Origin: DYFX01 sp964400625
GTDB lineage: Bacteria > Patescibacteriota > Patescibacteriia > SG8-24 > DYFX01
Length of the DNA stretch: 64,000 bases
Assembly (NCBI GenBank): GCA_964400625.1
Contig: CAYNUS010000005.1
Span: 1 to 64,000, forward strand
Direction: 5' to 3'
Numbering within the stretch: the first letter of the stretch is position 1; each line of letters begins with the position of its first letter. Position numbers and translations under genes: made by a program. The notes beneath the pieces are model-generated. The model searched no databases and had not been told where the DNA came from. It saw only the letters and a list, made by a program, of their open reading frames with translations. Shown piece after piece: positions 55,369 through 63,611 of the stretch.

Positions 55369-56451
55369 GTTCGCGAGCTGGCCGCAGGCCGCGTCGATGT
55401 CCTCGCCGAAGGTGATGCGGTGCGTCACGGAGATGCCGCGGTCGTAGAGCACCTGCTGGAAGGCGGAGCGGCGTTTCACGGGGCTCGACGGGAACGTGCC
55501 GCGTCCGGTCTTCGGGTCGACCGTCAGGCCGAACCGTTCGGCGGCGGAACCGAGCACCTCGGTCGTGTGGTACTTGATGAGGTTCACGTGATACAGCGGC
55601 GTCGGGCGTCCGGTGCCGTCGGGGTTCTCCCGGCAGAGCAGGTCCGCGAGCTCCTCGGCGATCTCGGGCGCGTCGTTCACGCCGTCGATCAGCAGGTATT
55701 CGAACATGATCTTGCGGTTGGTCTTGCCGATGTAGGTCCGGATGGCGGCGAAGAGCTTGGCGAGCGGGTACGCCTTGTTGACCGGCATCAGGTTCGAGCG
55801 GAGCTCGTCGTTCGGGGCATGGAGCGAGATGGCCAGGTTCACGCGGAGCGGATCGTCGGCCAGCTTCATAATGCCCGGCACGATGCCACAGGTGCTGATC
55901 GACATGCGCCGCACGCCGAACGCGAGGCCCTTGGGGTCGTTCAGGGTCCGGAGCGCCGCCATCACGTTGTCGTGGTTGTGGAACGGCTCGCCCATGCCCA
56001 TGAGGACGACGTTCGTGACGACGTCGCCTTCGGCCTTGAGCTTACGGGCGAAGTGCAGGACCTGGTCGACGATCTCTTCCGCGGTGAGGTTGCGCTTCAG
56101 GCCCATCGTGCCGGTGGCGCAGAACGCGCAGGCCATGGGGCAGCCGGCCTGGCTGGAGACGCAGACGGTGTTGCGCTCGCCTTCGTGGCGCATGAGGACG
56201 GTCTCGATGAGCTGGCCGTCGGCGCACTTGAAGGCGCACTTCACGGTGTCCCCCTTCGAAGAGGCCGTCTCGGTCACGAGCGTAAGGCACGAGATCGGCG
56301 CCTCGCGGTCGAGCTTCTCGCGGAGCGCGGGCGGGAGCGAGGTGGCTTCCGACCACGAAGAGACCAGCGAGCGGAATTTCGCTTCGCGGACCTGGGCGAG
56401 CCGGTATTTCGGTTCGCCGGAAAGGATGTGCTCGAGCGTCGGGGTCGTCAT
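55357..56451 (-). CDS. rlmN: Dual 23S rRNA/tRNA m2A methyltransferase RlmN
   Basis: Radical SAM enzyme that makes 2-methyladenosine at A2503 of 23S rRNA and A37 of some tRNAs. A protein of 364 residues with the cluster Cys C104, C108 and C111 (SSQAGCPMACAFCATG), GMGEPFHN, and C356 in DIDAACGQL, the mechanistic Cys near the C-terminus. Normal length. The -10 (TATCTT, 56467-56462) ends 10 nt before the ATG. Confidence 0.96.
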   Translation of the reverse strand: MTTPTLEHILSGEPKYRLAQVREAKFRSLVSSWSEATSLPPALREKLDREAPISCLTLVTETASSKGDTVKCAFKCADGQLIETVLMRHEGERNTVCVSSQAGCPMACAFCATGTMGLKRNLTAEEIVDQVLHFARKLKAEGDVVTNVVLMGMGEPFHNHDNVMAALRTLNDPKGLAFGVRRMSISTCGIVPGIMKLADDPLRVNLAISLHAPNDELRSNLMPVNKAYPLAKLFAAIRTYIGKTNRKIMFEYLLIDGVNDAPEIAEELADLLCRENPDGTGRPTPLYHVNLIKYHTTEVLGSAAERFGLTVDPKTGRGTFPSSPVKRRSAFQQVLYDRGISVTHRITFGEDIDAACGQLANKSA

Positions 56452-56461
56452 AGGACGCCTG

Positions 56462-56490
56462 AAGATACCATGCCGGACCGGGCTTGTCCA
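56462..56490 (-). promoter_or_regulatory. rlmN promoter
   Basis: Minus strand TGGACA (56490-56485), 17 nt, TATCTT (56467-56462). Confidence 0.55.
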
Positions 56491-56493
56491 GCC

Positions 56494-57825
56494 TCAGCGG
56501 TGCTTCTCGGCGATCCGGATGGCGGCGTCGTAGTCCTCGGGCAGGACGTAGAGGTTCACGATGTCGATGACCTCGTTGTATTTCTTGAGGAGGGCGCTGT
56601 AGTGCTCGACCGGCGTGAAGACGAGGCGGCCCAGGTTCTTCTCGCGGACGTAGAGCTTGGCCTCGCCTTTCTTCGCGTGCTTGCGGAACGAATCGAGCTT
56701 GGAGAGGTACTGGTGGGACGCGATCGCGAAGAACGGCACGCCGGCCTTGGCGAGCGACGCGCGCAGCTTCTTCATCGTCTCGCGCGACTCCGGGTGGTCG
56801 CCGCTGGCGGTGAAGACGCGCTTGGCGGGGCGGCGATCGACGAAGCGGCGCGACCAGACGTTCTTCGGTTCGCGGGCGGCGGCGAACAGCGCTTCCAGAT
56901 AGGTGCTGTCGCGCATCTGCAGATAGCCGTCGATCGTGCCCGGGACGTGGATGCGGACCTCCTTCTTGCCGAAGGCCTGCTTCAGGAAGTGGTCGAAGCC
57001 GTTGGTCGTCTTGTGGTGATAGACCTGCAGGAACATGTGATAGCGCGCGAGCAGGAAGTCCTCGAAGGCGCGCATGGCCGTCGAATCGATCGTGAGCATC
57101 GGGCGCCCGTGCAGGAAGGCGACGCCGAGGTTCCGGACCAGGTGGTCCATGTCGTAGAAACCGTAGGCCACGCCGGTGTAATGCGCGTCGCGCAGGAGGT
57201 AATCCATGCGGTCGACGTCGATCTCGCCGGAGATGAGCGCGCTCAGGAGATCGTGCACCGTCGCGCGCTTGCCGGAGAAGCGCTTCTTCCATGCGGCGGA
57301 CGGCTTCACGCCGTGGTGCAGGAGCGAGGCGATGTCCTGCGCCTCCTCCATCGAGAGCGGCGCCTTCGCGTCCTTGCCGAGCGCGCCGACGAGCATGACC
57401 GAATAGTCCTCGTGCTCGGCGATGCGCTTCGGATCGTACTCCTTGTACCAGGCCTTCTCGACCTCGAGCGTGCCGAACTTCGGCATGAGCTGTTCGGACG
57501 CGTGCGAGAACGGCGCATGGCCGACGTCATGGAGCAGCGCGGCGAAGCGCAGGATGCGGCGGAAATACTTCAGGTCCGCGGCGTCGAACATCTCGAGCAG
57601 TGTCGCGCGACTCACCTTGGCGATATTGTCCCAGACCCGCCCGGCGATATGCATCGCGCCGAGCATGTGGCTGAACCGGTCGTGCGCCGCGCCCGGGTAC
57701 ACCAAATACGAAAGCCCGAGCTGGCGGACGTAGCGCATGCGCTGGAAGACGGGGTGGTCGATGACCGCCTTCTCGTCCTCGTCGAACTCGATGGTCTGGT
57801 GGATGGGGTCGCGGAGCTCGTACAT
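56494..57825 (-). CDS. HD-domain phosphohydrolase (SAMHD1/dGTPase-like)
   Basis: A protein of 443 residues. FQRMRYVRQLGLSYLVYPGA, AHDRFSHMLGAMHIA, LLHDVGHAPFSHASEQ and DVDRMDYLLRDAHYTG follow the YwfO/SAMHD1 HD order, with the HD pair in LLHDVGH. These proteins hydrolyse dNTPs or (p)ppGpp-like nucleotides. The C-terminal half carries the family's second domain. A simple dNTPase role is inferred, not shown. Confidence 0.88.
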   Translation of the reverse strand: MYELRDPIHQTIEFDEDEKAVIDHPVFQRMRYVRQLGLSYLVYPGAAHDRFSHMLGAMHIAGRVWDNIAKVSRATLLEMFDAADLKYFRRILRFAALLHDVGHAPFSHASEQLMPKFGTLEVEKAWYKEYDPKRIAEHEDYSVMLVGALGKDAKAPLSMEEAQDIASLLHHGVKPSAAWKKRFSGKRATVHDLLSALISGEIDVDRMDYLLRDAHYTGVAYGFYDMDHLVRNLGVAFLHGRPMLTIDSTAMRAFEDFLLARYHMFLQVYHHKTTNGFDHFLKQAFGKKEVRIHVPGTIDGYLQMRDSTYLEALFAAAREPKNVWSRRFVDRRPAKRVFTASGDHPESRETMKKLRASLAKAGVPFFAIASHQYLSKLDSFRKHAKKGEAKLYVREKNLGRLVFTPVEHYSALLKKYNEVIDIVNLYVLPEDYDAAIRIAEKHR

Positions 57826-57875
57826 ATCTCTGGAACCAGAGTAACAGACGAAACGGCCTCCGCACAGGGAGGCCG

Positions 57876-58607
57876 TCAGGTCTTCTGGATGGTGACTTCC
57901 GTGCCGACCTCGACCCACTCGTAGAGCTCCTTGGCCGCGCCGACGCCGAGGCGCACGCAGCCGCCGGAGACCGGCGTGCCGAGGTGGTCCTCCCCTTCCT
58001 TCTTGCCGCCCGGCCATTCGGGCAGCTCGTGCAGTCCGTACTTCGTGCCGATGAACGGCATCCAGTACGGCATCCAGAGCTTGGCGGAAGCGGACCAGGC
58101 GCGCGGCATCTTGTCGAGGATGGCGTAGGTGCCGAGCGGCGTCGGCCGTCCGGGACGCCCGGTCGAGACGGGGTGCGATCCGACCGCGACGTCGCCCAGG
58201 TAATACGTGAGCTCCTGCTTCGCGAGCGAGATGACGACGCGCTTCTTCAGCTTCTTCGGTTCGGGATCGAGCGGATCGTAGCCGTTGCGGATCTCGAGCC
58301 CGTCGTCGAACCCGTCTCCGTCGGTATCCTTGAGGAGCGGGTCGGTGCCGCGCGCGAGTTCGTCGGCGTCGACGAGCCCGTCGGCGTCGGCGTCGTGCTC
58401 GTGCAGGCGCCCCGCACCGTAGGGCGACCAGCCGTTCGCGATCTCGGTCGCGTCATCGAAACCGTCGCCGTCGAAATCGAAAGCGCTCGGCTCCGCGGCC
58501 CTCGAAGGAGCGGCGAAACCGAGCGCTGAAACGGCGAACATCGCGGCGAAGGCGATGCGCCAGATGTTCCGGACCTGCAGGTTCGTAACGAGCGGCTCCG
58601 GCTTCAT
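57876..58607 (-). CDS. L,D-transpeptidase with calcium-binding repeats
   Basis: A protein of 243 residues. Signal peptide (about 1-38), then three EF-hand/thrombospondin-3-like loops (FDFDGDGFDDATE, DADADGLVDADE, DTDGDGFDDGLE) and a YkuD domain with the catalytic HLGTPVSGGCVRLG. It makes 3-3 cross-links in peptidoglycan or links proteins to it. Calcium may stabilise the stalk. A -10 (TATACT, 58622-58617) ends 9 nt before the ATG. Confidence 0.92.
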   Translation of the reverse strand: MKPEPLVTNLQVRNIWRIAFAAMFAVSALGFAAPSRAAEPSAFDFDGDGFDDATEIANGWSPYGAGRLHEHDADADGLVDADELARGTDPLLKDTDGDGFDDGLEIRNGYDPLDPEPKKLKKRVVISLAKQELTYYLGDVAVGSHPVSTGRPGRPTPLGTYAILDKMPRAWSASAKLWMPYWMPFIGTKYGLHELPEWPGGKKEGEDHLGTPVSGGCVRLGVGAAKELYEWVEVGTEVTIQKT

Positions 58608-58616
58608 ACCGGAACC

Positions 58617-58645
58617 AGTATATCACATTCCGAGCCTGATTTCAA
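58617..58645 (-). promoter_or_regulatory. L,D-transpeptidase promoter
   Basis: Minus strand TTGAAA (58645-58640), 17 nt, TATACT (58622-58617). The DUF5667 stop codon (58625-58623) abuts the -10. Confidence 0.75.
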
Positions 58646-59561
58646 GAGGGATTTCGCGCCGGGATTCCGGGCCGTCGCCGTCGCGGCGATCGTCGTCGCG
58701 ATCCGCCTCGGATCCGTCATCGGACGCTTCACGATCGCGCGTCCCCTCGGCCTCGGATCGGCGTTCGTCCTTACCGTCGTCGCTCCGCTCGCGGCTGCGG
58801 CGCTTCTCCAAGCCGGCGCGGAAGCGCTTCAGGCTCTCGTCGATGCGCTCGGCGCGCTCGCGGCCGCGGCGTTCGCGGCCCTCGTCCTTGCCGCCGTCGT
58901 CGGCGGGAATCGCGGCGAACATGTCGGCCTCGAGCATGAAGGTGTCGTCGATCGGACGCAGCATCAGCGAAGCCACGAACGGTTCGGCCTGCGTCGCCGA
59001 CTCGATGAGCCGCACATGGCGGTCGAGCATGCCTTCGGCGGCGGCGACGGCCTTCTTCCCCTTTTCCGGCTTCTCGGGATCGACTTCCAGCTTCACGACG
59101 ATCTCGTTCATGGCGAAGAGGTGGCTCTCGTAGAGATCCATCGCTTCGCGGACGCGCGTGACGCGCTCTTCCGCCACGAGGCCGCTCCGCTCGAGCAAGC
59201 GTTCCGTCTCCTCGAGGCGGCGCTCGGCGTGCGCGGCCTGGACCACGAAACGGCGCTCCGGCGCGAAGGCCATCCGCTCGCTGAGCCCTTCGGCGGCGAG
59301 CTTCACGACATAGAACCGGTCGCCCGGAAGCGAACCGTGCGCCGCGGCGACCGTGCCGCCGCCGGTCGCGACCACGACCACGACGACCATCGCGGCCATG
59401 ACGGGACGCCAGGCGGCCGACAGGAACCATGCCGAAGGGCGCCGGGACATCGGGGATGCCTCGATCACCGCGATCAGCTTTACGCGTCCGGCCGCGAGGA
59501 TCTCGGGCGGCACGGGGAAGCGGCGGAGGTTCTTCAGTTGTCGGATGTCGAGCCAGCGCAT
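58623..59561 (-). CDS. DUF5667 anti-sigma-like membrane protein
   Basis: A protein of 312 residues. A cytosolic part (1-55), one membrane segment (WRPVMAAMVVVVVVATGGGTVA), then the DUF5667 region (SLPGDRFYVVKLAAEGLSERMAFAPERRFVVQAAHAERRLEETE) and a long Arg/Glu/Asp-rich tail. DUF5667 genes sit next to ECF sigma genes and probably sequester them (inference from synteny). It overlaps the sigma gene by 28 nt. Confidence 0.82.
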   Translation of the reverse strand: MRWLDIRQLKNLRRFPVPPEILAAGRVKLIAVIEASPMSRRPSAWFLSAAWRPVMAAMVVVVVVATGGGTVAAAHGSLPGDRFYVVKLAAEGLSERMAFAPERRFVVQAAHAERRLEETERLLERSGLVAEERVTRVREAMDLYESHLFAMNEIVVKLEVDPEKPEKGKKAVAAAEGMLDRHVRLIESATQAEPFVASLMLRPIDDTFMLEADMFAAIPADDGGKDEGRERRGRERAERIDESLKRFRAGLEKRRSRERSDDGKDERRSEAEGTRDREASDDGSEADRDDDRRDGDGPESRREIPLEIRLGM

Positions 59562-60091
59562 AGGTCCTTGAGTTCTTTGACGGCCCGGTGCAGGGCCACG
59601 TAAATCGCGTTCTTCTTCTTGCCGGTCGTGCTTGCGATGTGTTCGATCGGCAGGTCGTCGATGTAGCGCATGACGAGGAGGTCGCGGGTCTCGGGCCGGA
59701 GTTTCGCGAGGTACCCGGCCATCTTCTCCCCCGCCAAGGTCTTGTCGAGCCGCTCATGCGGGTCGCCGGGGGCGCGCAGCGTCTCTTCGATCTCCTCGCT
59801 GATGGGGACGGCCGCTCTCGCGTTCTTCCGGTAGTGGTCGATGATGAGGTTGTCGGCGATGCGGTAGAGGAAGGCTTTCAGGTGGCGGATCTCGCCGGCT
59901 TTCTCGCGGACGACTTCCCAGGCGCGGGTGAAGGTCTCGCTGGCGATGTCGTCGGCGACCTCCGGCGAGCTCGTCCGGAACAAGGCGTGCCGGTAGAGCT
60001 TGGGCGCGAAAAGATCGTACGCTTCGATGAACGCCGTCCCGTCGCCGGATTGGATTCGGGCGAGAAGCATGGCTTCTTTGATCCGTTCCAC
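59534..60091 (-). CDS. ECF-type RNA polymerase sigma factor
   Basis: A protein of 185 residues. Region 2: LFAPKLYRHALFRTSSPEVADDIASETFTRAWE with the YRIADNLIIDHYRKN -10-binding helix; region 4: LAKLRPETRDLLVMRYIDDLPIEHIASTTGKKKNAIYVALHRAVKEL. No region 1 or 3, as in ECF factors. It is followed by its DUF5667 partner. A sigmaE-like promoter upstream (GTAAGTT, 15 nt, GTCTTAA) suggests autoregulation. Confidence 0.92.
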   Translation of the reverse strand: MERIKEAMLLARIQSGDGTAFIEAYDLFAPKLYRHALFRTSSPEVADDIASETFTRAWEVVREKAGEIRHLKAFLYRIADNLIIDHYRKNARAAVPISEEIEETLRAPGDPHERLDKTLAGEKMAGYLAKLRPETRDLLVMRYIDDLPIEHIASTTGKKKNAIYVALHRAVKELKDLCAGSTSDN

Positions 60092-60111
60092 GAGGTCAGT
60101 GTCTTCACTGG

Positions 60112-60140
60112 TTAAGACGCCAGTACAGCAAAAAACTTAC
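60112..60140 (-). promoter_or_regulatory. Candidate ECF-type autoregulatory promoter
   Basis: Minus strand GTAAGTT (60140-60134), 15 nt, GTCTTAA (60118-60112). This matches the GGAACTT-N15-GTCTAA form of sigmaE promoters at most positions. Predicted transcription start about 60106, 15 nt before the ATG at 60091. A CAGTG/CACTG inverted repeat overlaps the start. Confidence 0.5.
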
Positions 60141-60161
60141 GGTCTGTCGACCCTCAGACCG

Positions 60162-60184
60162 AAAAAGCCCCGTGATCACGGGGC
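60162..60184 (-). terminator. Terminator of the TraG-like ATPase gene
   Basis: GCCCCGTGATCACGGGGC (60167-60184), a perfect palindrome over the stop codon, then TTTTT on the minus strand. Confidence 0.85.
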
Positions 60185-62203
60185 CTTATCGTCGTCGAAG
60201 CGGACGGACTCGCCGGGGCCGAGCGGCCGGGGCTGGGAAGGCGGCGCCGCCGGTTTCGGGGGTTCAGGGGCGGGTTTCGGAGGTTCGGGTGGCGGGGCTT
60301 GCCGTTCCTCAGGGACGGAGGCCGGGGATTCTTCCGGTTTCTTCGGAGCGAGGATGACGTCCGGGTCGTCGGAACCGGTGACGATGCGGATCTTGCCGCC
60401 GAACATGCCGGGCTTGGGCGGCGGAGGCAGGACGCGCTCCGGCTTCGCGGCCTCGGGCTTCGGAGGGCGCGGCGGCAGCGGAGGACGGGCTTCCGTGCGC
60501 GGAGCCGCCGGCTTCGGAGCCTCCTGGCGCGCGGTCGGCGCGGCAGGGGCCGGCTTCGGGGCGGGCGCGGGGCGCGGCGCTTCCTGGCGCGGTGCCGCGG
60601 CAGGTTTCGGCGGCGGGGCGGCGGGGCGCGGCGGAGGGGCGACAGGTTTCGGCGCGGGGCGGGGTGCCGCGGCGGCTTCGGCGCGGGCGAGCGGCAGGCA
60701 CTCCTTGCAGTAGAACGGCCGTGAGGGGTCGGGCGGGAACTTCAGGTTGAGCTCCTTGCCGCAACGGGAGCACGTCGCCTTGTACTGGCGTTCCGGATCG
60801 TGGGACGAGGCGCCGGACGGCGCGGCGCCCGGAGCCGCGGCGCCAGCGGGCCCTTTCGGGATGAAGGTGCCCGTCTCCTCGTCGAAACCGCTCCACTGGT
60901 TGACCTTCTTCTCGATCTCCTCGCGCTTCATGGAATAGCGCTCGCGCGAGGCCGCGATCACCTTGTCGCGGCTGCCGGTCTTCTTCGCGATCGGCGGCAG
61001 GGTCGAGGCGGAGAACGCCGTCGAGGCCACGCCGTCGATCATCAGCTTCAGGTAGATGTCGAACTTCGCGAGGTTGAGGAGATCCTCGCCGCCCTCGACG
61101 AACGTCGGGGCGAATTCCTTGGCGAGGCGTTCGGCGTCGGCGGCGCCCACGCGGAACGAGATGATGGTGCCGACGTTGCCGAAGACGGCGGCGGCGACCT
61201 CCTCCTCCAGCTGCTCGATATACTGATGCGCGGTGATCAGGTTCAGGCGGTACTTGCGGGCTTCGGAAAGGATGTTCGCGAACGATTCGGTGGCGAAGTT
61301 CTGGAACTCGTCGACGTACAGGTAGAAGTCCTGGCGGTCCTTCTCGAGCTGGTCGACGCGTTCCATGGCCGCGAGCTGGAGGCGCGTGATGAGCATGCCG
61401 CCGAGCAGTTTCGAGGAATCCTCGCCGACCTGGCCCTTCGACAGGTTGACGATGAGGATCTTGCGCTCGTCCATGATCTTGCGGATGTCGATCGTGGACT
61501 TCGGTTGGGCGACGATGTTGCGGATGACGGTGTTCGAGAGGAACTGGCCGACCTTGTTCTGGACCGGCGCGATGGCCTCCGACGCGAACTTGTCGGTGTA
61601 CTTGGCGAACTCGTTCACCCAGAAGCCCTTCACGACCGGGTCCTTCACGTTCTCGACGATCTTCTTGCGGAAATCCTTGTCGGCCAGGATGCGGCTGATG
61701 CCGAGGAGCGTCGAGCCCGGCGTGTCGAGGAGCGCGAGCACGCAGTTCAGCAGGATGTATTCCATGCGGGCCGACCAGACGTCCGGCCAGATCTTCTTGA
61801 AGACGCCCATGAGGCCCGAGGCCACGAGATGCTTCTGGTTCTCGTTGCCGATCTCGAGGATGTTGAAGCCGACCGGGAACTCCATGTCGGCCGGATTGAA
61901 GTGGACGACGTCGTTGATGCGCCAGGGCGGGATGAAGTCCAGGATCTTGTCGGCGGTGTCGCCGTGCGGGTCGACGTAGCAGACGCCGTGGCCGGCATAG
62001 ACGTCGGACAGCACGAAGTTCTCGAGCAGGGTGGTCTTGCCCATACCCGTCTTTCCGATCACGTAGACGTGGCGGCGGCGGTCGTCGGTCTTGATGCCGA
62101 AACGCCGGTTCTCGCCGCGGAAGTTCGTCTGCGCGAACGGGATGACCTCGTTCTCGTGCTCGTGGTTGTACGGTTCCACGTTGGGGGCTGGCATGGCGTT
62201 CAT
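60176..62203 (-). CDS. TraG/VirD4-like ATPase with zinc ribbon and Pro-rich tail
   Basis: A protein of 675 residues. Walker A GKTGMGKTT (50-58), CYVDPHGD, Walker B LYVDEFQNFATE, and the ITAHQY sensor resemble type IV coupling or TraM-recognition ATPases. It has no membrane helix of its own. At about 475-510 is a zinc ribbon (CSRCG...CKECL), then about 150 residues rich in Pro, Ala and Lys. Together with the membrane protein 62200-63534 it could form a DNA-translocating complex on the membrane, perhaps for DNA uptake or exchange (inference). The start overlaps the upstream gene by ATGA. Confidence 0.82.
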   Translation of the reverse strand: MNAMPAPNVEPYNHEHENEVIPFAQTNFRGENRRFGIKTDDRRRHVYVIGKTGMGKTTLLENFVLSDVYAGHGVCYVDPHGDTADKILDFIPPWRINDVVHFNPADMEFPVGFNILEIGNENQKHLVASGLMGVFKKIWPDVWSARMEYILLNCVLALLDTPGSTLLGISRILADKDFRKKIVENVKDPVVKGFWVNEFAKYTDKFASEAIAPVQNKVGQFLSNTVIRNIVAQPKSTIDIRKIMDERKILIVNLSKGQVGEDSSKLLGGMLITRLQLAAMERVDQLEKDRQDFYLYVDEFQNFATESFANILSEARKYRLNLITAHQYIEQLEEEVAAAVFGNVGTIISFRVGAADAERLAKEFAPTFVEGGEDLLNLAKFDIYLKLMIDGVASTAFSASTLPPIAKKTGSRDKVIAASRERYSMKREEIEKKVNQWSGFDEETGTFIPKGPAGAAAPGAAPSGASSHDPERQYKATCSRCGKELNLKFPPDPSRPFYCKECLPLARAEAAAAPRPAPKPVAPPPRPAAPPPKPAAAPRQEAPRPAPAPKPAPAAPTARQEAPKPAAPRTEARPPLPPRPPKPEAAKPERVLPPPPKPGMFGGKIRIVTGSDDPDVILAPKKPEESPASVPEERQAPPPEPPKPAPEPPKPAAPPSQPRPLGPGESVRFDDDKAP

Positions 62204-63534
62204 TCCTTCGGTTCAGGCGGCGCGTCCGGCGCGAGCGGGATCGAGAACGGCGGCTCGACCTTGCGGGACTCGACCTTCTTGAGGAGCGGGGCCTTGATGA
62301 TGATCTGCGGGAAGTGCCAAAGGCTCGCGAGCTCCTCGGAGTTCAGCACGAAGCGTTCGGCGCCGTCGCCGGAGCGGCTCGCGTAGCGGTTGATGATGGT
62401 CGTCTTCTTCTCCTCGGCGCTCCAGCGCTGCCAGAAGTAGTCGCTCTTCGGCGCCGCCTTGCCGTAGTTCTTGAGGCTGTTGCCGTCGGTCGAGCCGAAG
62501 AGGCCGAGGGCGCCGCGGACCATGGAGATCATCGGCCCCTTGCGGAAGACGCTCCGCTTGCCGACGTAGACGAAGCGGATCTTCACGCCGAAGCCGATCT
62601 TCGAGGCCTTGATCTCGATCTGCTCGAGCATCTTGCGCTCGCCCGGCGAGAGGTTCATGACCTTGTTGTCCTCCTTCTTCTCGGGCTTCTTCTCGCCTTC
62701 GCCGCCGACGCCTACGACCTGGCTGATGCCGGCCGTGAGCAGGCTGAAACCTTCCTCCGTCACCGTCTGCCACATCGGCGTCGGCTTCTTCTTCGGAGGG
62801 CGGCCCTTGAGCTTGTCGGTGAGCGCGAGCGATTCCTTCACCCAGTCCTGGTCGCGCGGCGTGACGAGGATCTGGATCCAGACCTGCTCACCTTTCTTGA
62901 GGCGCGAGAGCGTCTCGAGCAGGCTCGAGAGCGGGTCCTTCAGTTCCTGCGAGAGCGAGTGCTCGAACTCCGAGAAGGTGCGGATCGGATACGCGGACGG
63001 CTTCGCCAGCGTGAACTCGGTGCCCCAGCAATCCCACTCCGGGTCGGGGTACTTGAGCGGCACGTCCTTGGTGTAGTCGGCGATCTCCACGACCTCGGCT
63101 TCCGGATACTGCGAATAGATCGACGCCTCGATCAGGTCGCGGAACTGCACGGGCGTGCGGACGATGAACTGCGTATAGCCGTCGATCGAGGCGTACTCGA
63201 ACGAGAACGACGGCGTGAACTTGCCCTGGAACCACTTCTCCTTGAAGTTCGGCGTCGAGAAGGTGCCGGCGAGGTGCGTGAACATGTGCTCCACGGCCTT
63301 GGGGCTCTGCTCGTTCATGCGCGGGATGCTGATCGAGAGCAGCATGTACTGGATCGTCGGGGCGTATTTCTCCTGGCGCGAGTTGAGCCAGATGTCCTTG
63401 AAGCCCTGCCAGAAGACCCAGACGAACGGGATCCAGCCTCCGTAAATGAAAATCGTCCAGAGCAGGTCTGGGGTGGGCATGTCCATCAGCCCGTAGACTC
63501 CGGAGAGGTCGATGACGATCTGGGGCAGGATCAC
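62200..63534 (-). CDS. Membrane protein paired with TraG-like ATPase
   Basis: A protein of 444 residues (GTG start; ATG at 63486 is possible). One N-terminal membrane segment (LLWTIFIYGGWIPFVWVFW) and a large cytosolic part of mixed fold (EAEVVEIADYTKDVPLKYPDPEWDCWG; WIQILVTPRDQDWVKESL). No named domain is recognised. Translational overlap with the ATPase points to a stable complex, in the manner of a membrane-anchor subunit. Distant relatives are found in many CPR genomes in the same order. Confidence 0.7.
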   Translation of the reverse strand: MILPQIVIDLSGVYGLMDMPTPDLLWTIFIYGGWIPFVWVFWQGFKDIWLNSRQEKYAPTIQYMLLSISIPRMNEQSPKAVEHMFTHLAGTFSTPNFKEKWFQGKFTPSFSFEYASIDGYTQFIVRTPVQFRDLIEASIYSQYPEAEVVEIADYTKDVPLKYPDPEWDCWGTEFTLAKPSAYPIRTFSEFEHSLSQELKDPLSSLLETLSRLKKGEQVWIQILVTPRDQDWVKESLALTDKLKGRPPKKKPTPMWQTVTEEGFSLLTAGISQVVGVGGEGEKKPEKKEDNKVMNLSPGERKMLEQIEIKASKIGFGVKIRFVYVGKRSVFRKGPMISMVRGALGLFGSTDGNSLKNYGKAAPKSDYFWQRWSAEEKKTTIINRYASRSGDGAERFVLNSEELASLWHFPQIIIKAPLLKKVESRKVEPPFSIPLAPDAPPEPKE

Positions 63535-63536
63535 AG

Positions 63537-63572
63537 GAAAAAACTACGCTTCCGTATTCGACGGAAGCGTAG
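63537..63572 (-). terminator. secF terminator
   Basis: CTACGCTTCCGT (63572-63561 on the minus strand pairs with 63555-63544), loop of 5, T-tract 63543-63537. It lies only 3 nt before the GTG of the next gene. Confidence 0.9.
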
Positions 63573-63611
63573 CATATTTTCAGGCCGATTGGAAGGGCGT
63601 CCTATCCCCCG

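Noticed and set aside
55420..57924. 834-residue plus-strand frame over rlmN and the HD gene
   Set aside because: Antisense of two well-conserved genes; His/Arg/Val-rich low complexity.
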